From NCBI GenBank assembly GCA_009731375.1, contig BJOX01000367.1, positions 329,668 through 353,599 on the forward strand: a stretch of 23,932 nucleotides of DNA. The letters are read 5' to 3'. The notes under the pieces were generated by a model that had not been told where the DNA came from, searched no databases, and saw only the letters and a program-made list of their open reading frames with translations. The number at the start of each line of letters is the position of its first letter. Positions within the stretch are counted from its first letter, which is position 1. Made by a program: the position numbers and the translations under genes. Positions 1 to 7,228 of this stretch are shown piece after piece. The DNA is from Paulinella micropora. Its lineage: Eukaryota; Cercozoa; Imbricatea; Euglyphida.

Positions 1-3
1 ATC

Positions 4-927
4 ATGAGTGAAAATAATAATATTCAACTTGCGAACACCGCACAAGAATTATTTCGTCAGACTAAACCGAGGACTAGAGGAACAACAATATGGGCCGATA
101 AGGTATTAGATATGGTTAATATTGATTTAATGGATATGAGTAAGGTCGCTACAAAAAATAAAAACTATAATTTTGCCCTTGTTTGGATTGATATCCATAG
201 TCGCTATGCTTATGCAATACCGATAAAGAATAAATTTTCAACCACAGTTTTAGAAGCACTCAAGAAATTACCGAAGCCAAAAGCATACATATCAGACAAT
301 GGCGGCGAGTTTAAAGGTGTAGTTGGTGAGTGGATGAGAAATAATGGAATTGAACAATTTATGGTTGAAGTAGGCGATCATAATTCGTTAGGTATTGTTG
401 ATAGATTTGTTAGAACACTTAGAGAAAGATTACACATATTATGGGCTTTTAATCGTAATTTTGATTGGATAAGTTATATTGAAGATGTTGTTTATTATTA
501 TAACAAGAAAGAACATTCAGCGATTAAGGCGGCACCAATTGATGTGTTTAAAGGAAATGATATAAGCCAACAACATAGATATGTTGATAAATATTTATTT
601 AGTTTCAAAGAAGGAGACAGAGTTAGAAAGTTGAACAAGAAACATATTTTAGAAAAGGGAGGAAAGACATGGAGCAAGCAAATCTACACCGTCAAAGCCC
701 GTAAGGGATATCGGATTGTATTAACAAATGATGATGTTGTACCACCTAGACATTTATTAAAGACTGACGCTACCGACGATCCGGAAGAGAAAGATATTAA
801 TAAAGAACTGAAACAACTAACTAAAGAAAAGCAAACAAAGCATTTACTTAAAAGAGAGGAGATAGACTCCGCCAACATTAGAACTTCTTCCAGATTAAGG
901 AAGAAAAAAGAAATAATGGACTTGTAG
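4..927 (+). CDS. DDE (rve-type) integrase of a Polinton/PLV element
   Basis: This 307-aa protein would join the linear viral DNA into host chromosomes. The catalytic core spans about residues 30-180. The first Asp is at 41 in NIDLMDM, the second at 98 in SDNGGEF, and the third acidic site is at 133 in LGIVDRFVRTLRERL. That third residue is Asp where this family normally has Glu; the 98-133 spacing fits the D,D(35)E pattern. The C-terminal part (about 200-255, FKEGDRVRKL and TWSKQIYTV) resembles the SH3/chromo-like DNA-binding tail of Polinton integrases. The last 50 residues are charged and lysine-rich. The ATG lies at base 4 with an open codon before it, so the true N-terminus, including a possible zinc-binding region, may lie outside the window. 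It ends 2 bases from the convergent gene at 930-1451. An LTR-retroelement integrase is unlikely because the neighbour is PolB. Confidence 0.92.
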   Translation: MSENNNIQLANTAQELFRQTKPRTRGTTIWADKVLDMVNIDLMDMSKVATKNKNYNFALVWIDIHSRYAYAIPIKNKFSTTVLEALKKLPKPKAYISDNGGEFKGVVGEWMRNNGIEQFMVEVGDHNSLGIVDRFVRTLRERLHILWAFNRNFDWISYIEDVVYYYNKKEHSAIKAAPIDVFKGNDISQQHRYVDKYLFSFKEGDRVRKLNKKHILEKGGKTWSKQIYTVKARKGYRIVLTNDDVVPPRHLLKTDATDDPEEKDINKELKQLTKEKQTKHLLKREEIDSANIRTSSRLRKKKEIMDL

Positions 928-929
928 TC

Positions 930-1451
930 TCACTTCTTTTTGGGTTTAGGCATGGAAATATTGGAATGATATTGAGCCGCCTTAGTGTAGAACGGACGCT
1001 TCTCATGAATGTAGTAGCCCTTCAAAGCCGACCATGATTTGAAAACCCTTATCACCCCGTCGTCTCCGAGTGCCACATGATAAGTATCTTCTTTCCCGGG
1101 GCTCGCCATCAAAATTCCTTCTTTGCAATCCGGAACATTATACTCAAACACATTATCAGGCTCGTCGTACTTGTTGGCAATCTTGACCAAAACTTTTTTC
1201 TCATCCCAATACTTTACCTCCTCCCTATCCTTCACCTTTGCTCCACCCATCTTATCGAAAGGACTCATATTTTTTGCTTTACTCTCAACCTCAGCCTGAG
1301 CCACAGGGTCTTCGTGAGACGGATGCTTGGCGTCAGGGGTGGTTGGAACTTCAGCAGGAACCTCAGCAACAACCTCAGAAACAACCTCAGTTGTCTCCTC
1401 AGTGGGCTCCTCAGCAGTCGGTTTGGAAGGAGACTTCTTCTTTGGCGGCAT
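930..1451 (-). CDS. Unknown 173-aa protein of the PLV element with a PKT-rich basic N-terminus
   Basis: I do not recognise this family. The chosen ATG at 1451 begins MPPKKKSPSKPT; an in-frame ATG at 1487 would add 12 hydrophobic and cysteine residues and looks less likely. Residues 1-60 are low-complexity, rich in Lys, Pro, Thr, Glu and Val, with a nuclear-localisation-like PPKKKSPSK. Residues about 75-165 look folded, with aromatic residues (KYWDEKK, VFEYNVPDCKEG, SALKGYYIHEKRPFYTKA). The protein ends in a lysine cluster. The frame is open and intact although neighbouring genes are broken. It is convergent with the integrase, with two bases between the stop codons. A DNA-binding or virion-associated role is possible but unproven. 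Confidence 0.7.
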   Translation of the reverse strand: MPPKKKSPSKPTAEEPTEETTEVVSEVVAEVPAEVPTTPDAKHPSHEDPVAQAEVESKAKNMSPFDKMGGAKVKDREEVKYWDEKKVLVKIANKYDEPDNVFEYNVPDCKEGILMASPGKEDTYHVALGDDGVIRVFKSWSALKGYYIHEKRPFYTKAAQYHSNISMPKPKKK

Positions 1452-1670
1452 TATACCTGCCCCACACCAAAAAGCACAAAAAAACATGTGTGGGCAGTGC
1501 CTTGAAGCAGTTTTTTTTTGTTTTCGTAAATAAATAATTTCGTAAATAAAACAAATTTTTTTTGTTGCCTAGTAATAAGTGTGCTTTTATGTTGTTGTGA
1601 AATGTGTGTCATGTTCATTGATGATAAGTGGGCAGGTAGGCAGACAGCACAGATCACACAACTATTTTTT
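1452..1670. other. AT-rich spacer without a convincing gene
   Basis: Homopolymer-rich sequence between the 173-aa gene and the broken coiled-coil gene. Short ORFs occur on both strands but have low-complexity or shadow-like translations. On the minus strand the bases just before the ATG at 1451 read GGTATA, a possible short TATA-like element. Confidence 0.5.
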
Positions 1671-2166
1671 TTACGCCACTCTGGCTCTCAATTCATTAAC
1701 ATACAATTTATATTTAACTATCACTTCATCAAACGTATCACCTTTTTCAATGAAATTACGTGCAAAATTTCCTCTTGGCGAGACATTGGAAATTTATTTT
1801 TTTCTAACCACTTTTCCAAAAATGCTATTTCTTTATTAGTCTCTTTTTCCTTTCTAAGTCTCTGTCTCTTAACTTTTCTCTCCTCTTCCATTCGTCTTTT
1901 GTCTTGTTTTAGTTCCTCATCTCTCTCATAAACTGCTTCCAGTCTTGATTCAACATCGCAAAGTTAAGTTCTTGTTTCAATAATCTTATTTTTTTGGACA
2001 AGTTTTTTTTCTTAGTTTCCAAAAATATTTTGTCTTTTTTTGTTGTCTTATTTGTCTTGTCAGAATAATAATCAATCCAATTATTTTCTTCTCTTTCTAT
2101 TTCAAACTCACTTTCGCTAGAAATTTCATTATCCTCTTTGGCTTCATCATCAACAAAGTTGCTCAT
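1671..2166 (-). pseudogene. Coiled-coil protein gene broken by two frameshifts
   Basis: The ATG at 2166 opens MSNFVDDEAKEDNEISSE, an acidic segment followed by a lysine-rich helix, and stops at about 1909. The coding sense continues in another frame from about 1965 (LCDVESRLEAVYERDEEL, then EERKVKRQRLRKEKE), again strongly coiled-coil. From about 1785 to the TAA at 1671 it moves to a third frame (NFIEKGDTFDEVIVKYK, ending LRARVA). Each piece is open and protein-like, and they abut in order, so the simplest reading is one gene of about 165 aa with two single-base-type indels near 1965 and 1785. The 43 codons upstream of 2166 are open but not protein-like. The function is unknown; the frame changes could be decay or sequencing error. 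Confidence 0.6.
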
Positions 2167-2235
2167 CTCTTCAAGAAGAACTGCGAGACAGAAAAGTGCT
2201 CGGGGATCCAAGAATTCTTTGGTTCTCAGATCACT

Positions 2236-2268
2236 TTGCGCAAAAAACCATGTGATAACATTGCGCAA
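2236..2268. promoter_or_regulatory. Pair of identical 8-bp palindromes upstream of the coiled-coil gene
   Basis: TTGCGCAA occurs at 2236-2243 and again at 2261-2268, 25 bases apart start to start. They lie 70-100 bases upstream of the minus-strand ATG at 2166, in otherwise AT-rich DNA. The arrangement resembles a paired binding site. No factor can be named. Confidence 0.3.
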
Positions 2269-2310
2269 GGAAAAAAACGAAACCGAAGCAAGCACTACAC
2301 AAAAAATTTA

Positions 2311-2511
2311 TTAGTTGTCTGTTATTGTAATGGGTGGTGTAATTAGTATGTTGGTGGTGTTGTCCGTCGTTGTCGTCGGTTCGACTCTCACTGCGTATTC
2401 TTTATTATGCATTTGCTTTTTTTTTTCTCTTTTTTTTTGTAAATTCCTTTTTTTCTGATATTTTGTTCTGGAGTTGCCATCACAAAACATCGTTTTTTTC
2501 TTTAATGTCAT
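2311..2511 (-). CDS. Small lysine-rich hypothetical protein (66 aa)
   Basis: ATG at 2511, 52 bases downstream of the polymerase stop on the same strand. The first 40 residues are very basic (KYQKKRNLQKKREKKKQ). The end is Thr/Asn/Ile-rich and low-complexity. It could be a small DNA-binding protein of the element or a chance ORF in A-rich sequence. The intact frame and co-directional placement favour a gene only weakly. Confidence 0.35.
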   Translation of the reverse strand: MTLKKKTMFCDGNSRTKYQKKRNLQKKREKKKQMHNKEYAVRVEPTTTTDNTTNILITPPITITDN

Positions 2512-2562
2512 TCGATGTTTTATGAACCTTCTTTTGGAAAAAGATTTGTGAATAAAATATCA

Positions 2563-4362
2563 TTAGTATCCGTATGGTAATGTCGTGATCTGGTTTTCTT
2601 TTAGAGGTTGAATTACTCTTTTAGTGTAAGTAAATGAAAATATCTTTTGTAAATGCTCTGACGTAATTGTTTTTGTCTTTTTGTTTCTTGTTATTTTGCT
2701 GTTGGTGTGTATGATTACATTTCCAGCCTCTGCTACATTCTTTGCTATACACTTTTCTCCTTTTGTTTCTAGTAGGTCTTCTAATTCTTCATATGCCTTT
2801 TTAGATAGTTCAGTGTCTTGTACTTTCAATCCATTGCTTATGATACTAAACATATTAACCAAGTTCAATTTTTTACAAGTCTCGTAATTCATTGAAAATC
2901 CTTTTAATTTCATTTTGGTTGTTCCATCATTTAGTATGTAGCCGTATGATTTAGGTCCTGCTCCAATAAATGTGGTTATCTTTCTGCTTACCTTCGTCTT
3001 TTTGTCTATCAATTCGTCTGTCCATTGTCCCAATAAATCACCAGTCGGTATTGTTGTCTGTCCTTCTTTCTCATCTACGGAATAAATTACGCTGTCTGTG
3101 TCGTGATATAACACTCTATTACCTAATCTGTCCATCATATCATACAATCTCATTTGCGCATGTGCTGTTGTAAATAGTGCTACACAGATATTTGTATTGT
3201 AGGGGTCAGATACTTTTTCAGGGTGTAGGTTGTAAGATAGTTCTAGGCATTCTTTGTTTATCATATTGATAGATACTTCATTTATCTTCTTGTCATTTAG
3301 TATTTTGAATAGTTCGGCTTCACTCCTTATGATTTTTGTTTGTGTCTTGTTGTTTTGTTGTCCAAATTTTCCCCATAGTGAGTTAAGACATAGTTTCGCT
3401 ACAGCCCTTCTTCCTTCATTCTTTTCAATCTTGCTTTTGTCCAATTTGATTTTCATTTTTTCTTCATAGTCCTTAATGTAATTGTCTTTGTCTTCTTCTG
3501 TAATGACATTTGATGGATAGCCACTTGATTCCTGTTTCACTCTTAGAAAGGTCTTAATGTATTCTTTGAATAGTTCTGTTGTCTGTTCATTCCAATGCCA
3601 TAATTCATAAGTTTTAATAAGTCTGTAGCCTTTTTGTATGGCTTTGTAAATAAGTGGTGTTGCCCATGTGCCTGTAAGTGTTCTCTCTTCGTCTGTGTGT
3701 TGGCATTTGTCTTGTAATCCTTCCTTTCCACATTTATTACATAGATAATACATCATCTTTCCTCTATCTTGACATGGTAGAACAGGATGAATTAGTCCTC
3801 TAGGCGGAAGTATTTTTATTTTTGCTACACCAAATGCTGTTATATTATTCAACATATCATATGCCTCTTTTCCTCTTATTGTTTGGTGATGTTTCACAGG
3901 ATAGGGGTCATAGTACATGACAGTCGGATAGAGAGAGCATACATCTATATACTTTGCATACTGATATTCACTCATAGATTTCCAGTATAGAGATAGAGCA
4001 TTCGTCCTTCCACCAAACATAGCATGTCGTGGATTGATTGCTTCTTGCTCAATTAATGTCTCTTCTATTTCTCCTTTGAATTCTTCCTTTGTTCGTATCC
4101 TGTTCCATTGACACCCCCATATTGTTATTAATTGACTAACTTCCGGATGTTGCTTGATTAAAGTTTCGCGTAGTTTAGTTTCTTTGTATAGTTGTCCAAA
4201 TGTTTTATTCACAGACCTTTCTCTGTTTAGTTCATTTCCATTGAAACACTCAGGACACCCATGCCAATAACAACCATGGAACTCATATGCCGTTTTTGTC
4301 TTTTCGTCATATCCGTCTAAGTAGGCTTTCACACCTTTGGGTAAGTTTAGTATTTTTTCCAA
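2563..4362 (-). CDS. Protein-primed family B DNA polymerase, palm/thumb part
   Basis: This is the polymerase half of the element's replicative PolB. In the 599-aa frame the order is: the GYDE region plus the cysteine/histidine signature HGCYWHGCPEC (residues 17-39); GGRT (117-120); motif A with the metal-binding Asp in DVCSLYP (140-146); a C-x2-C...C-x-H insert followed by GTW (208-233), as in adenovirus/Polinton-type enzymes; motif B KLCLNSLWGKFG (323-334); motif C YHDTDS (419-424); KSYGY (471-475); and the family's typical short C-terminus LPYGY. All polymerase motifs and catalytic Asp residues are present. The frame opens at a TTG just after an in-frame TGA, so it has no genuine start. It is a continuation of the exonuclease frame to its right, joined through a frame change at about 4350-4362. 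Confidence 0.93.
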   Translation of the reverse strand: MEKILNLPKGVKAYLDGYDEKTKTAYEFHGCYWHGCPECFNGNELNRERSVNKTFGQLYKETKLRETLIKQHPEVSQLITIWGCQWNRIRTKEEFKGEIEETLIEQEAINPRHAMFGGRTNALSLYWKSMSEYQYAKYIDVCSLYPTVMYYDPYPVKHHQTIRGKEAYDMLNNITAFGVAKIKILPPRGLIHPVLPCQDRGKMMYYLCNKCGKEGLQDKCQHTDEERTLTGTWATPLIYKAIQKGYRLIKTYELWHWNEQTTELFKEYIKTFLRVKQESSGYPSNVITEEDKDNYIKDYEEKMKIKLDKSKIEKNEGRRAVAKLCLNSLWGKFGQQNNKTQTKIIRSEAELFKILNDKKINEVSINMINKECLELSYNLHPEKVSDPYNTNICVALFTTAHAQMRLYDMMDRLGNRVLYHDTDSVIYSVDEKEGQTTIPTGDLLGQWTDELIDKKTKVSRKITTFIGAGPKSYGYILNDGTTKMKLKGFSMNYETCKKLNLVNMFSIISNGLKVQDTELSKKAYEELEDLLETKGEKCIAKNVAEAGNVIIHTNSKITRNKKTKTITSEHLQKIFSFTYTKRVIQPLKENQITTLPYGY

Positions 4363-4623
4363 TCAACCATTTCAATACAAATTGACAATCATATCCCCGT
4401 GCATTATGTGCTATGAATGTATAACCCTTATGTTTTACACCCAATGACCACTCGCAGAATTGTTCAATGTTTTTATGAATGATTGGTGTGCTGTCGTCGA
4501 AATATTGACTTTCAGAATGATTGATAAAATGTGTTCCTGTCTCTTGATTTGCTTCAAAATCAAAGAATACATATTTGGTTGATGGTTCATGTATCACTTT
4601 TTTCTTTAACTCACATTGGTGTG
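4307..4623 (-). CDS. PolB 3'-5' exonuclease segment, Exo I and Exo II only
   Basis: A short middle frame of the same polymerase. After a zinc-finger remnant HQCE it carries Exo I (FFDFEANQETGTH) and Exo II (FIAHNARGYDCQFVLKW). It then runs out of frame at a 6-A run near 4350 and ends in a meaningless tail. The next frame begins directly with the GYDE region. In the family, Exo II and GYDE are separated by roughly 200 residues that hold Exo III (YxxxD) and the start of the terminal-protein-interaction region. That block is absent here. The right border is the 10-N gap at 4624-4633. Proofreading would be lost if the deletion is real. Confidence 0.88.
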
Positions 4624-4633
4624 NNNNNNNNNN
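4624..4633. other. 10-N assembly gap inside the polymerase gene
   Basis: The gap has the conventional length of 10. Its two flanks repeat each other: the 15 bases ending at 4623 and the 15 bases starting about 4635 read ACTCACATTGRTGTG with a single G/A difference. This looks like two contig ends that overlap but were not merged, so little or no sequence may be missing. Confidence 0.8.
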
Positions 4634-5636
4634 CACTCACATTGATGTGATAGAGGTTGTAGTTCTTTGCAGTTCCTACATTTTTCATATCCACATTTAT
4701 GTTCTCCTTTGTAAGTCTTAGCACAAGTGATACATTTTTCTTTGTTTCGCATAACTTATTTTGTTTATGATTATTGAAACATTCATCATTCGGAAACTTT
4801 CTATTACACTCATTGCACATTTTCCATTTTGAAATATTGTCATATCCTTTACATCCTTCAGTTTGACATATATTACATTTGAATTCACATGCGTGATTAT
4901 GTTCGTATCCCTTCATACATTTCTCGCAGAAGTTTTGCTTTGATAAGAATGCTTTCATACTTGTTATGGTGTCGTAATGGTTCATGGTTTTTAGTATGTA
5001 TATGTTCTTTTTGTCCTTCATCTCAGTCTTATAGATAATTTTGTTTGGAAATTCCACAATAACAATGTTGTAGCCTATGTGCTTAGCAAACTCACTAATT
5101 TCAGAAAGCCCACATAAATCTTTCATGACACCAGCCTCCTCGTGTAGTTTGTTTGCCAGTTCGTCTTGGATTCTGCGTCCTTTTCTGATTTGCTCGTATT
5201 TCGTGTGTTCCTCAATCTTTGCTTTCGCTACAACGATTGCCCTTGCCAAACATATGTTGTCGTCATTGTTTATTCGTATTACACCTTTCTTTTTATACAT
5301 GTCTGTTTCTGTTATTGCTTTCAATCTTGCTCCTCCTTCTGGCATCCTTACACCCACAAAATTGAAATCAATAAGTTCCATTGTTGCTCCTTCTTCGTCC
5401 ATATAGTTTTCGTCGTTTGATTGCAGTATAGATTCTAATCTAGTCAGTATATCTTCCAAATTGAAATCTTTTACTTTAATTAATTTTTGGTTTTGTACAT
5501 TCCAAGTTGAAGGAATAGCACTAATACGTATTTGTATTAAGTCATTGTCTTTGTAAAGTGTTTTAAAGTCTTCAATTATAGATCCTATCATACCGATGAT
5601 GCCCTCTAATGGAAACTTTTTCACTTTTTGAGACAT
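4634..5636 (-). CDS. PolB N-terminal region with zinc-finger cluster, frameshifted
   Basis: ATG at 5636 (MSQKVKKFPLEG) is the best start; the frame is open further up to a GTG at 5675. The Polinton-PolB N-terminal signature is visible as NDDNICLARAIVVAKAK (near residue 125 from this ATG), followed by a string of Cys/His pairs (CEKC, HACEFKCNIC, CNEC) typical of the domain that precedes the exonuclease. At about 4736, in a 5-A run, the frame stops making sense; the sister frame then shows CITCAKTYKGEH and CGYEKCRNC up to the gap. So one base is probably missing there, by decay or sequencing error. The 69-aa gene lies immediately upstream (stop at 5696), suggesting co-transcription. Confidence 0.88.
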
Positions 5637-5695
5637 TGATTTACTTAATTTAATAGTATATACCGATTGCCCCACAGGTAGTTTGTGTTCAGTGT

Positions 5696-5905
5696 CTATC
5701 CTTTATATCTTTGTTTTCGCTCAGGTTCAGAATAAAACCTTTCAGGGTCCGATAGTGCTCCCCTTGTCGTTGTTATGTCATAAAACCTAGTTCCGTTTGG
5801 CTTTTTAACATATAACTTGTTTTGCCTTATCTGATATGTTATTTTTGCTTCCGCCAACTTGTCCAAGTTCCATGTGTGTCCGCCATAGTCGATGGTGTTC
5901 GCCAT
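5696..5905 (-). CDS. Small hypothetical protein (69 aa) upstream of PolB
   Basis: ATG at 5905 gives MANTIDYGGHTWNLDKLAEA; an earlier TTG at 5932 lies inside a hairpin and is less likely. The middle (ITYQIRQNKLYVKKPNGTRFY) looks like beta strands and the end is charged (PERKQRYKG). I do not recognise it. It lies about 60 bases upstream of the PolB start on the same strand, just below an AT hairpin, which supports it being a real short gene of the element. Confidence 0.55.
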   Translation of the reverse strand: MANTIDYGGHTWNLDKLAEAKITYQIRQNKLYVKKPNGTRFYDITTTRGALSDPERFYSEPERKQRYKG

Positions 5906-5939
5906 ATATTTATTGGAATATATTTTTTCCAATAAATAT
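5906..5939. promoter_or_regulatory. 13-bp perfect AT hairpin between two minus-strand genes
   Basis: ATATTTATTGGAA at 5906-5918 pairs perfectly with TTCCAATAAATAT at 5927-5939 across an 8-base loop. It starts at the base next to the ATG at 5905 and lies in a 120-base AT-rich spacer after the 71-aa gene. Some giant viruses and virophages end transcripts at AT-rich hairpins, so it could terminate or polyadenylate the upstream mRNA, or act within the promoter of the 69-aa gene. Role is inference. Confidence 0.5.
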
Positions 5940-6024
5940 TTTTATTTTATATATAAAAAAATATATATATATATGTATAAAATATTATCTTATCTTTAAT
6001 ATGAAATTCAATTTTTTTCAGGTC

Positions 6025-6240
6025 TCAATTTTCACCGACAATATTCTGGAGTCTAATAAGGTCAGCCTTGGTTTTTTCTCTTTTCTCTTTTGATTTTCTC
6101 AGTATGTCTGCCTTGTTTTTTTGATAATATTCTTTTGCTCTCATAAGTGCTTTCTCTTTATTTCTTCTTTGATACTCTCTCATACGTTCAGCCTGTTTTG
6201 CCCTTGCCTCCTCCGCAGTATATGTTGGATGTCTACCCAT
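6025..6240 (-). CDS. Small basic coiled-coil protein (71 aa)
   Basis: ATG at 6240, MGRHPTYTAEEARAKQAERM, followed by an almost uninterrupted charged helix with YQRRNKEKA and YYQKNKADI repeats. The composition (Arg, Lys, Glu, Ala) predicts one long helix that likely dimerises or binds nucleic acid. Short YYxxNK-type basic helices are common as small ORFs in large DNA viruses and PLVs. It is flanked on both sides by TATA-rich spacers (5940-6024 and 6241-6282). No specific function can be given. Confidence 0.65.
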   Translation of the reverse strand: MGRHPTYTAEEARAKQAERMREYQRRNKEKALMRAKEYYQKNKADILRKSKEKREKTKADLIRLQNIVGEN

Positions 6241-6282
6241 TTATATTATATATAATATAATTTTTATTTATTTAAATAGAAA

Positions 6283-6651
6283 TTATTTTTGTTTTAAAAC
6301 ATAAATTTGGTGCTTCAATGAAGCCTCATGAGCCTTAATTGTTGCAGGTAAAGAAGATACCATTTTACCGCACCCACATTCATATTTTTCGTTTTGTTTC
6401 TTTTGTGCCCATACTTTATTATATTTTTTCTTTTTTGTTTTTTGTTCTTCATTCCACAATTCTCTTTTTGGTTTGATATAAGTATCGTAGTATTCTTGTG
6501 CTTGTTGTTGTGCTTGTTCTTTCGTCCTCTTACCATTAATACAAAAGTTCTTTACATTTTGTTTTCCTTCCTCCGTCCATTTCACACACACCCTCGGTCG
6601 ATTGATATTGTTCATAACATACACTCCTCCCTTTGAATAATACTTTGCCAT
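6283..6651 (-). CDS. C2H2-like zinc-finger protein (122 aa)
   Basis: ATG at 6651 (MAKYYSKGGVYVMNN) is preferred; the frame is open to 6723 without a good start. Residues about 20-45 hold RPRVCVKWTEEGKQ. The centre is a Gln/Lys-rich helix (EQAQQQAQEYY). The C-terminus has CGCGKMVSSLPATIKAHEASLKH, with the spacing of a single C2H2-like finger (C-x-C ... H-x5-H), a form often seen in small ORFs of nucleocytoplasmic large DNA viruses. It is the outermost gene of the element on this side, and the upstream 70 bases are TATA-rich (TATATAAGGGTTATATAG), a plausible promoter. Confidence 0.65.
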   Translation of the reverse strand: MAKYYSKGGVYVMNNINRPRVCVKWTEEGKQNVKNFCINGKRTKEQAQQQAQEYYDTYIKPKRELWNEEQKTKKKKYNKVWAQKKQNEKYECGCGKMVSSLPATIKAHEASLKHQIYVLKQK

Positions 6652-7018
6652 TTTGTTATATATAAGGGTTATATAGTCTTTAATATATAATTCAATATAG
6701 CACACTTTTTTATAAACTCGCAACAGGAGAGGACTTTCATTTTTTCAAAAAAAGATAACTAAGTCTAGCACAGCAGTAAAAACTAAGAGACGGGTTTTGA
6801 TGTCTCTTCGTGTTGATTTGGCAAAAGATAGATGAGTTATCTTTTTTTTAGAGTTTGAGAGAAATTCATATATGGACTATTTATTGATTAAGAATGCTTG
6901 TATTGAATTTGGATGAAATTATGTATATTTTTATTGAAATTAATAGTAAGACGAATTTATATGAAAATAGCCTTATTTTATATAAAAAGATAACTGTTAT
7001 AGTAATACCTATAGTAGT
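6652..7018. other. AT-rich non-coding margin of the PLV element
   Basis: No coding frame of note. It holds TATA-rich sequence (6652-6715), the inverted repeat at 6747-6848, a 7-bp stem (6785-6791 with 6802-6808), and a third AAAAAGATAACT at 6984-6995. AT content drops after about 7015. Confidence 0.5.
6747..6848. repeat. 14-bp perfect inverted repeat near the element edge
   Basis: AAAAAAAGATAACT at 6747-6760 is the exact complement of AGTTATCTTTTTTT at 6835-6848, 74 bases apart. A 12-base direct copy of the same motif lies at 6984-6995. The position outside the last gene and close to the composition change suggests sub-terminal repeats of the element. Confidence 0.5.
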
Positions 7019-7228
7019 GGCACGGTAGATATGATGGAACTGAGTTCAAAGAAGAACCACAGTAGAATTATGAGTGAGGATAGGTCAAGCCTTGCTACCT
7101 GTAACCGTACAGTAACCAGCGCGAAAACCAAAAGCAGCGCACTGTTGCACTCAGTTCGCAAGCATCGGTGAAATTCGAGCCTTGTCTTGCATGCACGTGG
7201 AAACCAGTGGGCCCTACGAAGCCGCCAA

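Larger units (their letters stand above)
1..7015. mobile_element. Integrated Maverick/Polinton or polinton-like virus, right part only
   Basis: A DDE integrase together with a protein-primed family B polymerase is the hallmark pair of Mavericks/Polintons, PLVs and related virophages. Both are here within 6 kb, with compact small ORFs between them and AT-rich spacers. From about 7015 rightward the sequence becomes clearly less AT-rich and loses such genes, so I place the edge there; no terminal inverted repeat can be paired because the left end is outside the window. Major and minor capsid, packaging ATPase and maturation protease genes are not visible. The state is mixed: the integrase and several small genes are open, while the polymerase and one coiled-coil gene are frameshifted. 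The family assignment is firm; the exact clade and the boundary are inference. Confidence 0.85.

Noticed and set aside
1-927. LTR retrotransposon integrase
   Set aside because: No reverse transcriptase or LTR nearby; the adjacent protein-primed PolB fits a Polinton/PLV instead.
2681-5420. Plus-strand ORFs across the polymerase gene
   Set aside because: Shadows of the minus-strand PolB frames; hydrophobic translations without motifs.
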